DNA of 64,000 nt, taken from positions 29,241,525-29,305,524 of the forward strand of contig NC_089279.1 in assembly GCF_963678975.1 (NCBI RefSeq). Direction: 5' to 3'. The position numbers were made by a program, and so were the translations under genes. The notes beneath the pieces are model-generated. The model searched no databases and had not been told where the DNA came from. It worked only from the letters and a program-made list of their open reading frames with translations. Shown here piece by piece: positions 1-11,814 of this stretch. The stretch comes from Dysidea avara (lineage: Eukaryota; Porifera; Demospongiae; Dictyoceratida; Dysideidae). The stretch's first letter is position 1. Every line of letters starts with the position of its first letter.

Positions 1-723
1 AGCTTTTAAAAGTAGCTATTATACTGTGTAAATATGTATATCATCCATACATATAAAATTTCGCTAGACTTACTAGATATGCTGAGTCTTCCTTACTGAT
101 AACATTGAGTGCACTGTAGTCAGTATGCTCTGCCCATAAATAATGCTGTGGACAGTGTGCAGTTGGTACTAGTACCTCTGGTTAATTACGTAGTCTGATA
201 CAGAAGAACTTTGACTTCCTGGGAACAAGAATGTATGCAGATTAATTGTTAAACTAAAGCATATAGCAGTGTCCCCTGTTTTTGTCCAAGACTTACTGTG
301 ATATATACAAAGCAATGAAAGCCTAGATGGTGCACACACAACACTCAGTTTTTGTGACAACTGATGAGCAGTAAATGCTGCTCAAAACAGTTTTGAAACT
401 ACAATGATGTATTTTCATCAATTTTTGCATCAATATTTGCATATGCTGATTTACATGAACTTGGAAAGTGATCACTTCACTCAATCAAGCAATTGCTAAT
501 ACTGTAGAATATATGTGGATGCTGTTCATCTACAGACACTATGCAATCTTAGTAAAAACTTATTGTTAACCAAACTACAATGTAACTTGTCATCTTTACA
601 TATCAGATACTAATCACACTCTTGAGCAAGCAAACACCAAGCTTATATTTATATTTCTCTATTCTCTGGCACGTATGACTTGCAGACCCTTTTGTTTCTT
701 GTATGATTTCTTGCCCTATGGAA
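1..723. other. AT-rich intergenic DNA, no gene seen
   Basis: No exon-like open stretch with splice sites, RNA gene or clear repeat was recognised here. The short open frames present have no coding character. Confidence 0.5.
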
Positions 724-950
724 ATTTATTATTTATTTATTAAGGCTTTACAGCACAAGTGCTGAAGGTCTGTAGGACACCTGGTCATACAGCCTGTTTA
801 ACATTGTTACAGAAAGTGTGTTTGAAAAAGTAGAGAAAGGAGAAAAAATCCATGACTGGACCTGGGCAGCCTCGAACCTGCAGCCATCCAAGTAATGCTT
901 GAACGCTTACAGGAGTCTGCCAGGTGGTCAGGATGTTTTCTCCTTGTCAA
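724..950 (-). repeat. tRNA-derived SINE, family 2, near full length
   Basis: Read on the minus strand, a degenerate tRNA-like head carries a recognisable B box (GGTTCGAGGCT). It is followed by a unique body and a tail of AATAAATAAATA type. The same body is repeated, without the tRNA head, at 1036-1150. Head, body and short-repeat tail is the classic architecture of a tRNA-derived SINE mobilised by LINE machinery. The exact 5' end is uncertain. Confidence 0.7.
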
Positions 951-1035
951 TTTCATGTATATGTATCCATAGGAACTCTAGTGAGTGACTTATTATCTCA
1001 AAGTATCCCCATGTGGAACCAAATGGATATTAGTT

Positions 1036-1150
1036 TATTTATTAAGGCTTTACAGCACAAGTGCTGAAAGTCTGTAGGACACCTGGTCCTACAGCCTGTT
1101 TAACGTTAAAGTGTGTTTGAAAAGGTAGAGAAAGGAGAAAAAATCCATGA
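1036..1150 (-). repeat. 5'-truncated copy of SINE family 2
   Basis: About 115 bp match the body and tail of the copy at 724-950 with few differences, in the same orientation. The tRNA-like head is absent, as expected of a 5'-truncated retroposed copy. It abuts the other SINE family at about 1200. Confidence 0.7.
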
Positions 1151-1196
1151 AATGTCTGTTACACCGGCATAGGAATTTTTCCTCCAGGTTTAGTGC

Positions 1197-1246
1197 TGGC
1201 AGCATGCACATACACGCACATACACGCATACACACCACACACACAT

Positions 1247-1280
<34 letters not shown>
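1197..1280. repeat. (CA)n-rich microsatellite
   Basis: Imperfect ACAC tract, interrupted by CACATGCA and similar variants. It lies at the 3' end of the minus-strand SINE at 1281-1729, and the related copy at 54763 also ends in a GT/CA tract, so it may have grown from the SINE tail. Confidence 0.85.
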
Positions 1281-1281
<1 letters not shown>

Positions 1282-1729
1282 CGCAAAGCAAAAGCAAAAC
1301 CTCTGGAGCTGTGCGAAATACAGCTATTTCCACCCAGTACCCCAGCACTGGGATGCCTGTGCACCACTCAGGTACTCAAGTCTAGAGCAGGCAAATTGTC
1401 CTGGGTAGGACTAGTAACTCACAGGAGGACCATCAGGTTTCATGGAGAGAAGTCATGGAACTTCCACAATGACCTCAACATTGCTAAGCAAAACAAGGAC
1501 AGTTGGCTTCCCAGTTTACACCAGGATGTAACAGCTGGCCATGGGTGGGCAGCTTCCCTAGTTTACACCAAGCCCCATTTAACAGCTGAGTTGACTGGAG
1601 CAATGTGAGTAATTAAAGTTTCTTGCCCAAGGAAACAGCAACAACACCAAAGTAGCGTAACTGGGAATCAAACCTGGGACCTATCGATCACCAGGCCGAT
1701 GCCTTAACCACTTGGCTATGATGCCTCAC
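1281..1729 (-). repeat. tRNA-derived SINE, family 1, full-length copy
   Basis: On the minus strand the element starts with a tRNA-like head of about 75 bp, with an A box resembling TAGCCAAGTGG and a B box close to GGTTTGATTCC. A body containing CCTTGGGCAAGAAACTTTA and CATTGCTCCAG follows, then a tail domain with TTTGCCTGC and GGTTTTGCTTTTGC. The + strand copy at 54763-55195 is co-linear over the whole length, and the tail domain alone recurs at 63288. The acceptor stem is poorly paired, so this is a SINE and not a working tRNA gene. Confidence 0.8.
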
Positions 1730-1806
1730 ACACACATTCACACACACACTCACACTCACACGCACACGCACACACACACGCACACACACACGCACACACA
1801 CACAAA
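1730..1806. repeat. (CA)n/(CACG)n microsatellite
   Basis: Imperfect CA repeat with CACG variants, directly abutting the 5' end of the family 1 SINE. Confidence 0.85.
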
Positions 1807-2931
1807 TACATACACAAATACTGCATGACACCTGCTTAAACTCTTAAGTTTTCAGTACCATGTTTGTTTACTGATATGTACACATGCAGATAACACAGAA
1901 TCAATGCTGGGAGGCATTATGACAGTAGTAAAGCTGATGAGGGACAATCCTAACAACCCCCCACCTAAGCATATATTTGTAAGTTTCATATACATTTTAA
2001 AATTATATCACCTTTTAAAACAAGGCATGAACTAATTGTGCCAAAATAGTGTTGTTATAGTACTGCAAAATATTTTGGTTTGATTCTAGTTTTGGTACTC
2101 AATTTTGAAAGTACTCCCACTTTACAGGAGTTTTAGCTACTATTAGTTCTAGTACCCAGAAGATTTAGTTCTATAAAAACCTGAGGTCGACAAGTCACAA
2201 ATGGCTAAATTGGAAATGTTTTGTGATATCAATTGCAGACATACACAACTTCAATAAATAAACTGGCAGTGGTCAATGCCTTTTTAGGATGCCTTAATTG
2301 CTGTAGTTAGCAAACCATAATATATACATAACTGTGCATGGTTCAGTGGTGGATCTAGGATTGTTAGAAAGAGGTTTCTGAAAATCGATATCATATAACT
2401 TAATAATAAGACATCCAAGGACACTTCAGAAAATTTAGAAGCTCTGAAATCGAATTTCATAGTAGGCTACCTTTAGTTAACAATCACAATAAATCCAATG
2501 CTTTAGACTGTAGACACTATAGAAAAAAGGCTGTGACTAAGCTGTAGCTTTTGACTGCTCTATTAGATTATCTTGATTGTTTTATAATACAGTAGCAGGT
2601 GAAAACTAAAGTGCTGCTGACTATAATGGAGGTTGGTTAAAGCAATTGAATACATGCTACAGACCTACAGTTTTCTATGACAGATTGTCAATGCAACAAT
2701 TATGAAGCTGCTAGTTAGACTGCCACTGAGCTAAATTTAAATGTGGTTCACAGAAACCCACCACTGTGGTTAGCTGTGACTTTTCATTAATAACACTTTT
2801 ATGTGACTATGTCTCAATATCCAGTGGCTATCATCTTCAAATGGCATGGAAACAAGTTCTTCAAAATTAGAAGTGGATCATACCAACTGGTTAAGCACAT
2901 TAACTATGCCAGGCTAGTAATACGCATATAC
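1807..2931. other. Intergenic, possible small inverted-repeat element at 2343-2764
   Basis: No gene was recognised. The stretch from 2343 (CAGTGGTGG...) to 2764 (...CCACCACTG) has short inverted ends and an interior that starts and ends with related GGTTTCTG-type sequence, as in small hAT-like elements. No clean target duplication was found, so this is tentative. Confidence 0.3.
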
Positions 2932-3178
2932 CATATGTGACCGGATTTGTGAAAAAGGGTCTTCCACACACATCCAATTCTGTAAACTTGGGAGACCATA
3001 AACTAATGTTTAAGTAACATAGTACCCTGAAATTTACAACATCTATTCAGCTATGTTGGTGCTCACTTCTGACCAAATTTCAAGGCAATAGCGTTTTCCC
3101 ATTTGAAGTTATGAATTGTCAAAGTTGGTAAATTGGATGTTTGTGGAAGACCCCTTTTCGCAAATCCGGTTACATATA
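2932..3178. mobile_element. Short inverted-repeat element (MITE), family A, copy 1
   Basis: The ends are inverted copies of about 35 bp (left TATGTGACCGGATTTG, right CAAATCCGGTTACATA). There is no coding capacity and the length is about 245 bp. The interior matches the copy at 31592-31826 in opposite orientation, including the phrase CAAATTTCAAGGCAAT. This fits a nonautonomous DNA transposon; the superfamily is not clear. Confidence 0.75.
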
Positions 3179-3306
3179 TGAATAGAGTGTAATGTGTGTA
3201 TTACATTGTGATAGTGAATGATGTGATAAGGAAAAATGTGGCTGGTCACCTGAGGAAGAAGGTAGATTACAGTTGATGAAAAAGATTTATAATAATTACT
3301 TTACAG

Positions 3307-3703
3307 AATGGAATTAACGTCACTTCAAGTTCATGGAGAGCTAATGCTTACATGAAGAAACAAAAGCCCATACGAAGAAAGGTATATATATATATATATA
3401 TCTATATACCTTATGTGAGTTATACATTAATTATAACAAATTATATGTTGACAGGTTGAAAGTAGAAAATTGCTAATTCCTTCATTAGCAAATTGTGTAG
3501 ATTTCAGTGAATATGGTACCAACACTAACAATAAACCACCTTCAAAACCAGCTTTGGAGACTATTCACTTGCCAGTTATACACAAACATAAACCAAGAAG
3601 TTTATCTCCAATACCTGAGCAGATAACAGATCTTTATCATACATCCTGGAGGAATACAGTTATTGATAATCATACAAGAATACTAGGCTACAGAGTACCG
3701 TAA
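3307..3703 (+). CDS. Last two exons of an unrecognised protein
   Basis: Exon 3307-3381 is preceded by TTTACAG and followed by GTATAT. Exon 3455-3703 follows a clean TTGACAG acceptor and ends in TAA. The two join in phase 0 to give about 107 residues with a basic stretch (MKKQKPIRRK), then NCVDFSEYGTN, and the C-terminus RILGYRVP. A further 5' exon ending at 3261 (GTAGAT donor, 45-nt intron) would extend the frame in phase. There are no signal peptide, membrane segments or recognised domains. I do not recognise the family; the polar, Pro-rich C-terminal tail would suit a small cytosolic or ciliary protein, but that is a guess. The start of the gene was not found. Confidence 0.55.
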
Positions 3704-4444
3704 ACACGTCTTCCTAATATAAATATATAACAGAATTGTACAGTTGGCTTCTATGACACCTGCTCAGTACATAAGGCATATTATACCAGTATGTTGTGCA
3801 TGTATGTATTCATGTAATACCCTATTGTGGAATAAGCATTGTTTTGGGGCTTTGTATACCAAACTGTGCGCCATGCTTATGGTGTTTCTTGACTGTCTAT
3901 TATCAACAGATCCCTGCATGTGTTTGGGAAATAGGTATCTGATGTTGGCCATCATTCAAGGTTAAAAGTTCAATGCAGTTGTAAAGTTTTAGCTGTTTTA
4001 AAACACATCTGTAACACTACGTTGTGTGTGGAACTGAATTGTTGTTATTAGTGCAGGTACCATATATTATATGATTTGATAAAAGAGGAACAGAATGTTT
4101 AGCTAAATTTAGTGTATAACAACACACCATGGCAGTGTAATGAACACGTCACACATAAGACGTGAATCACAACTTCACAAGCAGCACTAATAAACTGAAC
4201 TCACAAGTTGCTTTCTAGATCTGCTGACTTGTATTTGTTGTAACTGATCATCTTAACAAAAGTTAATTAATTGTGTTGTCTGATGTGTTCTAGAGCTGGA
4301 GAATATATAGTATGAACATATCATAAATAGGATTGAATCATTATTAGTATTGTAGTTAATAAATCACTATCAGTCAGTAATAATAACATAAACGCAAAAT
4401 AATTTTGTGGAAAGTAGAATCAACTTTTGCTGTTCATTCTTCTA
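3704..4444. other. Intergenic, nothing recognised
   Basis: This is downstream of the exon at 3455-3703 and would include its 3' UTR. No exon-like or repeat structure was recognised. Confidence 0.4.
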
Positions 4445-5271
4445 TGGGTGTATCCATTCACTGGACTGGGTTACTGGACTGGACTATTGGACTGGACTAT
4501 TGGACTGGACTATTGGACTGGATTACTGGACTGGACTATTGGACTGGATTACTGGACTGGATTACTGGACTCACATGAAGTTTGCTTAAATACAGTTTTC
4601 AACCACTAAAAGTGATTAGCCATGTGATCATTACTTTGTATACCACACACTCAGGGTTCTCTATGTCTTGTCTTGCATTTTAGAGTCACATATATATGTA
4701 CAGTTAACTCATATAGTTAACTGTATTCTAGTTTTAGTGGTCTATTTAATGGTGCGATAAGTTCATAATCAATAGGTTGAATTCTTCTTATGTACACTAC
4801 TGTAGTTTTACACACAGATAATTCCTGTGTGCATTGGGAAGTGTTTTTCTGGCTAACTGAACACTATGCACTTATTGATACTGTATTTACAAGCATTATA
4901 AACCTAGTGAATACACAGACTGCTGAAAGGCTAGGCGATGCTACATTATTTCAATATAATTGCAGGTGTAAAACTGACTGAATGTTATGCTACGTATTTA
5001 GAAGACAGACAGATGCGTTTAGCAGTGCTTGTATCATTGCTAGCGATATAGATAAATTAATGAACTATATACACTGAGGTATTAGTGTAGTAGTTTTTTT
5101 GTGAATAATCTGCAAGTTTATACAGAACAGAAATGAGATCTCCACTACTGTATGTCTTGTCAGGGGTGAATGGTGTGATTTCTAAAGTTGTGTGGTTAAG
5201 CCTATTTATAAACGGCAAGAAAACAAAAAAAGGTTGAGTCAAATAATCCAGTCCAGTGAATGGATACACCC
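4445..5271. mobile_element. Mutator-like inverted-repeat element with internal minisatellite
   Basis: Inverted ends GGGTGTATCCATTCACTGG (left) and CCAGTGAATGGATACACCC (right) bound 827 bp. They are flanked by the 9-bp direct repeat ATTCTTCTA (4436-4444 and 5272-5280), a duplication length typical of Mutator-like elements. The left inverted repeat runs straight into a 13-bp minisatellite (4456-4572). No transposase frame is present, so it is nonautonomous. The superfamily is inferred from duplication length only. Confidence 0.65.
4456..4572. repeat. 13-bp minisatellite ACTGGACTATTGG
   Basis: About eight to nine tandem copies alternate between ACTGGACTATTGG and ACTGGATTACTGG types. The unit derives from the end of the surrounding element's terminal repeat (CACTGGACTGG). 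Confidence 0.9.
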
Positions 5272-5280
5272 ATTCTTCTA

Positions 5281-6995
5281 GTCAACAACATGTCTCTAAA
5301 TGCATCCTCCCCTTGCATCTCTTTGTAAGTATTATACAATCGTGGTCTCACCAGTGCTCTCTAGTCTGTGGCATACCACAGCAATCAACATGTTAATTTA
5401 TTATCGTCCAACCCTAGTGTGTTCCATGGTGTAAAGAAGTGGCCATAAACATACATAGCAAAACATATATGTTTATGTGCATAGCTATGTACCCCAGTAA
5501 ATTTATCCAACCCAACCAGAAGTCGGTTTTGGACAATAAAATACAAAAGAATTTATATCCCAGGCCTTGGAGGAACTTGAACAAAATGGGTGTATAGTGA
5601 GGGTCCAGGATGTATGTAGTCCTCTTTCAGTTACTACCAGTAGCCGGGGAAAATTAAAGCTCGTCCTAAGTATGTATACGATACTTTAATCTCTTGAATA
5701 CACATTCAGAAAAACACTAAACAACATATTATGAGTAAATTAATGTACGCATTATATCATTGTGGATTAGCTATATAATAATTAAACGTTATTTATCTAC
5801 AGTGTAAATACTTTAAATTTATTGATAGTATTTAGTGAAACCATTGTGCTCACATGTTGACACACAGCACACATATGGAATCATCTTGTAATAACCCTCA
5901 CCCTTTGTACCTAAATTAACTGTTAACAAAGATGAGTAGCTGAGATCCCTACATTGCTCATTGTGATTAAAGTCTCATTTGTTGAAGTTTTGAGTTCATA
6001 ACCAAAAACAGTTAACATACTGTTCAACTGAAAAGGAAGCCACACAGATACACAGTAGCTACACACAGTTACTATGCTACTTTTGTTAGGCTGAGAAAGG
6101 TAGGGTTGTTAGTTCATGGGGATGTTTATACAACAGTTGACTGAAGACTATACAGATGATATTGCCACCTATAGTTGAACACAAAACAAAAACTTGTTAA
6201 TGTATTTAGCAGTAATTATGATGTATACACACACTCAGACATGTCAGACCAAATATGTTGGTGCTAGGTTTAGGTGGAATCTGGAGTCCCTTTTTAGTTG
6301 CTAGCTATTTGTAACATATACATGGCTAAACTATAGTTGTATGGCAGATATGATCTTTTACATTTATTCAAACAGATACCAGCCTGAGCTGTATTATATT
6401 TTTTCAGTTTGTAAACTTGTAAACTGTTGTTGAGTCACACCCTAGAAATTAAGGTAATTCCAAGCATTTACATACAAGCTGTCAATATTTTTGCACAGAA
6501 TTGCTTCACAGTTATAATATATGTTTACAGTATAGTCTCTACTGACAATGCAGTTTTTCCCTTAACAAAAATAATAGTGTACATAGAAAGCAATCCAATC
6601 TAGCCAACTGCTCCTTAGGTAAAAACTGGGAGTGCTTAACTTAGCATGCAGTTCTTTCTTTAGGTAGCTATAGCTAATTGTTATGTCTCTTGGCATTGTT
6701 TTCAATAAAGTTGTAAATACGTAGATTGTAGAGTCAATTAGTATTAGACCAATAACTTTCCTCCCCATCAACATTAGTTTTGCTGTTCATCCATTTTATA
6801 TGGTTTGGCCCTAATGAATGTACTGCATTCCGTAACAAAGTGTTACCAGCTTGTGTTGAACAAGGGTTGGTAGATATTTTCTTTTTGACATAGCTGCTGA
6901 GATACACCTTAGAATTCAGCCAACACAGAAAGCAGGCATGAAAATATAGATACATACAGTGTACATTTAACTTGAATTACAGTTGATTCCATCCC
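5281..6995. other. Intergenic, nothing recognised
   Basis: No convincing exon on either strand. DUOX, which sits head-to-head with DUOXA in vertebrates, was looked for upstream of the DUOXA gene and no DUOX-like exon was seen. Confidence 0.4.
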
Positions 6996-7004
6996 ATAGG
7001 TACC

Positions 7005-7419
7005 TAGTCTCGCGGCGCCCGACCCTAAAAAGAGGGTCTGGTGAAACTGTGTACAAAAAGTTTGGCGCTGCCGGAATGTTGGAAGCTCCAATCAGATCGC
7101 TCCATTTCAAATTGATTATGTAATGCGTACATTTCAAAAGATTCGCGGCTTAAGGTTAATTACATCCGGTGACTCTGCCGCTTAAAAATCGTTGAGAAAA
7201 CGGCCTTACAATTCTGTTGGGTTCGTTTTAATGTTGAATAAATGAAGTAGCGCCATTAGTTTAGTGATGCTGTAAGCGGATCTGGTTGAATGGATGCTGT
7301 GAAGTAAACAGTGCACTTACGTAACACGTAAAACGTCATCCAATAAACATTCCAGAGATCAAACTTTTTGTACAGAGTTTCACCAGACCCTCTTTTTAGG
7401 GTCGGGCGCCGCGAGACTA
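7005..7419. mobile_element. Mutator-like MITE with long terminal inverted repeats
   Basis: Terminal inverted repeats of about 58 bp (TAGTCTCGCGGCGCCCGACC at the left, its complement at the right) are nearly identical. The element is flanked by a perfect 9-bp duplication, ATAGGTACC (6996-7004 and 7420-7428). The 415-bp interior has no coding frame. Long inverted repeats and a 9-bp duplication point to a nonautonomous Mutator-like element. Confidence 0.85.
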
Positions 7420-7436
7420 ATAGGTACCTAGCTAGC

Positions 7437-7718
7437 CAGTGGCGATTCTAGACCTGACCTACAGGGGGGGACAAGTAGGGAACAGCATGACTATTGTTGC
7501 ATGTATGGAATATAAAGCAGAATTTCAAGGGGGTGCACCCCCAGAAGCTGCAGGATTTTTGCAATTTGAAGGCTCGAAAACAATCTAAAATTCATTCTAA
7601 AGGCATGAAATATGCTAAAAATAGCAATGCCAATCTATACTGCAATTTCCCCCAAGATTTTTAAAAAGTTATTTTTCAGCAGGGGGGAAATGCCCCCCCC
7701 CCCTTAGAATCGCCTATG
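7437..7718. mobile_element. hAT-like MITE
   Basis: The ends CAGTGGCGATTCTAG and TTAGAATCGCCTATG are imperfect inverted repeats. They are flanked by TAGCTAGC on both sides (7429-7436 and 7719-7726), an 8-bp duplication as in hAT elements. TAGCTAGC is common in this DNA, which weakens the duplication a little. The interior has G-rich and C-rich runs. Its left duplication begins at the base after the right duplication of the neighbouring element. Confidence 0.65.
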
Positions 7719-8063
7719 TAGCTAGCTAAGTTGTGTTGCTGAGTGCATCATCCGGGGGTATCATCAAACCCGACTAGCTAAGCCTCACATCAGCTTTTGC
7801 GATATTAAAGCATCCAGCGATAAAATAGCAATCTCTCGAGGTCTGTGCTTAATTAGCTAATGTCTGATCACGTGGTTGTGAGTGGATGATTAGTCGTGTC
7901 CCAATAAAATCCTAAAAAATACGACCAAATTGAAGCCTCATAGTTAGTTCAGCTATATGAAGGTAACTATAAATAGATAAGTATTTTTTTGTTTTGTGCT
8001 CAATCAATAGCTAGCTAAAGTTTCAAATCATTGAACGCGATTTACAGCCAGTAAACGATTGCA

Positions 8064-10961
8064 ATGGGAGGTTCTTTTAGAAAACAGCCAGCTCCAACTC
8101 TCTACCCTGCTAACAAGACACCATGTACAACTGATGGCCTAGAGATCGCCTTTGCTGTGGCCTGTGCCATGATTGCTTTCTCCTTCATCCTGATCATTGC
8201 CGGAATCAGAGGATGGGAGGTAGCTAGCTATGAAGTGTAGCTATACTGTGTACTGTGGCTAGTTAGATGCTAGCTACGTAAGGTATACGTGTAGCTGTGA
8301 CGGCTGGCTTCAACTTAGTGTTCTTTTTTTCAGCGAATTTGGGCCACAGTTCGAGTGATCACGGCATTATGGATCGGACTTGTACTTTTGGGTAAGTTTA
8401 CTGTGCTGCATTTGTATGAGAGTATGAGTAGACCAGCATTTGGGCGGGGCCGCTGCCAGACTTGGTAGCACCCCACCTATATATCTTGGGCAGCGGGTGG
8501 GAAAGTACGTCAGTAGGTGGGGAGTTGTCAACTAAGTTGTTTTCGTCAATTAGACTTTATAGCTAGTAGCTACATGTACTTAGCTAAAAGTAGATTGTTT
8601 ATGCTTAGCTATAACCATCCGCAACTACATCGAGGTGATTAATTTTCAACATGCCGGCACCTTCTGTTAGAACTGAGTTGGAAAATAAACGGTAGCTAGC
8701 TACGTAATTTATAGTTGGGGCATATAACATTGATGCATTAGATGTATGATGATGTGGTATAGAAATTTCCATACTGACAAAAAGTTTACCTGCTGAAATT
8801 ATATATTTACTGCAGTCAGGTTGTATTTTTGCTTGAACCAATGAACCCTGCCAGAATTAGTGAGGTGTACTTGGGTTCACACTCATGGTCTTGTACTGGA
8901 GCAAGCATGTTTTCATGTCGTAAACATGTCATGAAAAATTTTAAAGCTTAGCTACTTGTTCTTGCTCATATCAAAGCACACTAGCTCTTTGATTAACAGT
9001 TTTGGTGTTAAGAGATTCATTGTGCTACTAAAATATTAAAGCAGCGAGCCCATGTAGCAAGTGTTATCAACAAAAACAGGGAGTGTGAACTTGTATTAGC
9101 ATAGCAATGTGCCTTAAAGTTTGTTGCTGAGTTAACGTTGCTATGGTTAAGGTTCATGCAAAGTTGTCTTCCTCCAAGTAATACAGGAATCTTTGTATCA
9201 AGCTTATGGTGCTAATACACAGAGAATTATGATAAACTTTGATTTGACTGGTAGGGTATCAAAACTTAGTATTATGTTTATTTTAATATAACTTTCCAAA
9301 TACGTTGTGCAGCTGTTGTATATAGCTACCTGTGTAAATAGAGATCAGTGTCCACTAGCTATAAAGACAGTGTGATAAAATGAATGGAAGCCCAGGTGAA
9401 AGTTCGTATATTAATAGTGTAATAGCTATCAGTAGTTTCAAGATGCTACACTACTGATGTTATAACACCCTGAATAATATGGTTTCAGGGAATGGTGTTG
9501 AAGAATTACATACAACTCTAAATACAGCTGGCCATTTTGTAAATTTAGCATTTAGTCTAACTTCCTAAGTGATAAGAACTCTGTATATACACTGATTGAG
9601 GTATTTGTTTACCTGCTCAGTATTTATATGTCATCTCATTGTGCAACACCAGCTTAGATGTTTGTTTAGCCTACCAGATTATGTTTATTGACAAAAGCCA
9701 TGTTATGCATTAGGATAGTCTCAGTCTACATATGACAGTTAGAGCTATTGCTGTTCATAGAGAAACAGTTTACAGGAGTGTGAATGTTTAAGTCTACAAA
9801 TGTGCAGTGTGTAATATTGTTGTGTATGCACATAATGCAGTTCTTGCATGTTATAAATTTATGAATGGATAGTAATTTACACTTACGCACTTCTTTTTGC
9901 AGAGTGTAACTTTGGCTATGGGTGGTATGTAGATAAGATGAAGGGAGTGCATACTAAGTACAAGGCATTTTCTAAAGTTGACATCACTGCTGACATTGGC
10001 CTGTATATTGGATTGCGTGGCATCAATGTTACTTTGAAAGGTAGACTATTTTGTCATTATGTTGACTGTTTACTCGCTGGCTTGAATTTCAGGTGTACCG
10101 GAATATCAGCACAATGAGCATATCTTCTACAATGAGGCATTCAGATGGGCTGATCCTTGGGTGCAGGGTCATATTGGGTTTGGTCCAGATGCAGGACAAT
10201 TTAACCAGGAGTTCCGTGCAAAGAAAGTTAATGGTGTTCCTTATCCAATTCAGTGGGTAGCTGGATACTTTACTGTTGATGAAGGGCAGATGCGTTGGGG
10301 AAGAAAGTTCCGTCTTGCAGGCTGGATTACCCACATATTGCTTTGGTAAGTTCATTACCTATGAAATCTATAAGATTATGTAGTTAATCTTCCTTGTAGG
10401 TTAGCCTTTGCTGTTTACCTGGTTACTATAATACTGTTTTGGCTGGTAGTTAGACTTGGTGCTATAGCCATGGTTTTGCTAGGAGCTATTATGATATTGG
10501 CTGTCTTCTTTTATGGGATAATTATCATGAACGACCCGGAGCTTGTAATACCATTTAATGCTGAGGACAGACTGCATCCAACTTTTGGCTCATCATTTTA
10601 CTTTTCCCTGTTCACTGGGTTTTTTTGCATTTTCATTGGATGTCTGATTTGGGCTCTGGATTTCTTTGCTCCACAGAAGACAGCTGTGATGTTCAATCAC
10701 ACTGCTGCAGAGTTTTGTCAGGAAGAGTCTCATCTGGAACAGCCAGAATATGGTACATCATCTTTTGGAGTGTGCAGGACAGAGAGAGGTGTAACAGTAT
10801 TCAGACAGTCACTGAGAAAAAGGCGGCACACCATTCGTTTATCCACACAAAGTGGTAGATCCACACGAAGTGGCAGTCAAAACTTTATGTATAACAATAA
10901 CAATATAATTCCACTAGAAGACATTGCACAAGTTACTGAGGTCACTGTGCATGTTGATTAA
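8064..10961 (+). CDS. DUOXA: Dual oxidase maturation factor (DUOXA)
   Basis: Five exons (8064-8219, 8334-8391, 9903-10040, 10093-10345, 10400-10961) have GT/AG borders and join in frame to a 388-residue protein. DUOXA proteins escort dual oxidase from the ER to the plasma membrane and stay bound to it, allowing H2O2 release. Five membrane segments are visible at about 28-48, 55-77, 190-212, 218-243 and 265-290. The long loop between the second and third holds an N-glycosylation site (NVTL). Family signatures include NEAFRWADPW, PYPIQWVAGYF and FYGIIIMNDPELVIPFNAED. The start is the first ATG, 12 residues ahead of a Pro/Tyr motif typical of the N-terminus (PTLYPANKTP). The protein is longer than the human forms (about 320-343 residues) because of a basic, Ser/Asn-rich cytosolic tail. 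No DUOX gene lies next to it in this window. Confidence 0.93.
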
Positions 10962-11677
10962 GAGGTATACATACATACCTACCACAGACCTAAACTTTCA
11001 CACTTCAATTAACTCTTCTACACTGATCTTACTGACCCAGTACAACAGTATAAAGAAATTTGTTAAACATGTACCTTTTTACAATGTATGTACATATTTC
11101 ACTTCGAATTCATTTGTGAATGATAATTGCATATCTTACTTTTAACTATTGTTGTAACACAATCATATAATACATACTGTAGGCCTACAGCCACCTGTAT
11201 GGGTAGAAGTTATAGTGAGAACACGAAAACATAGGCTCAATTAGATATCAAAAAATAAAAAGTGATAAAACAAAGGGATTACCTATACCTGCAGATATAC
11301 TAGTGGACATTTGGACACTTCATGACTTAAGTAGGTATACTGTGCAAGTGCTACCATACTATATGATAGACACTAAGTTATTATTATTATTATTTACTTT
11401 AGTCCATTTCTACTGAATCCAGATGCCTGAGGCTAATATAACATTTCTCATCATAATTTCCTGCTGTTTGATTGGTCATGGTAGGACAAGGTATATTGGG
11501 GTGTATACAGTCGATGCTGTATTACTGCTGTTATTAGAGTAAATGTCCACTGCTAAAGTGAGTCAGCCTTGCACAATAAAATAGCTACTCCATTGGGATG
11601 TAGGAGTGTAGTGTTTTCTAGCAACCAAGTGGTAATTATGATTAGCAGGTCCCTATATATAGTGGGATAGCAATCTA
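10962..11677. other. DUOXA 3' flank and intergenic DNA
   Basis: No gene was seen. The stretch 11220-11340 resembles the palindromic repeat near 53330-53532 (shared TACCTATACCTGCA and ACTAGTGGACAT-type words). Confidence 0.4.
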
Positions 11678-11814
11678 CAGTACAAACCGACCAAAAGTGT
11701 CCTGATTATGTGTCAGGTCACTTTGTGTACTAACGGATACTTTGGGCCATTTCCAAGTGTCCTGATTTCACAAATGTCCTCATTTTCAAGTTTCCTGATT
11801 AACAGGTTCCACTG
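11678..11814. mobile_element. pogo/Tigger-like MITE
   Basis: The right end, read inward, begins CAGTGGAACCTG and the left end CAGTACAAACCGACC. TA lies on both sides (11676-11677 and 11815-11816). Multiple AAGTGTCCTGAT-type words inside are arranged as inverted repeats. The CAGTGGAACC terminus is characteristic of pogo/Tigger elements; 137 bp means a nonautonomous relic. Confidence 0.6.

Noticed and set aside
4407-4609. Repeat protein LDWTIGLDYWTG
   Set aside because: Translation of the 13-bp minisatellite in more than one frame.
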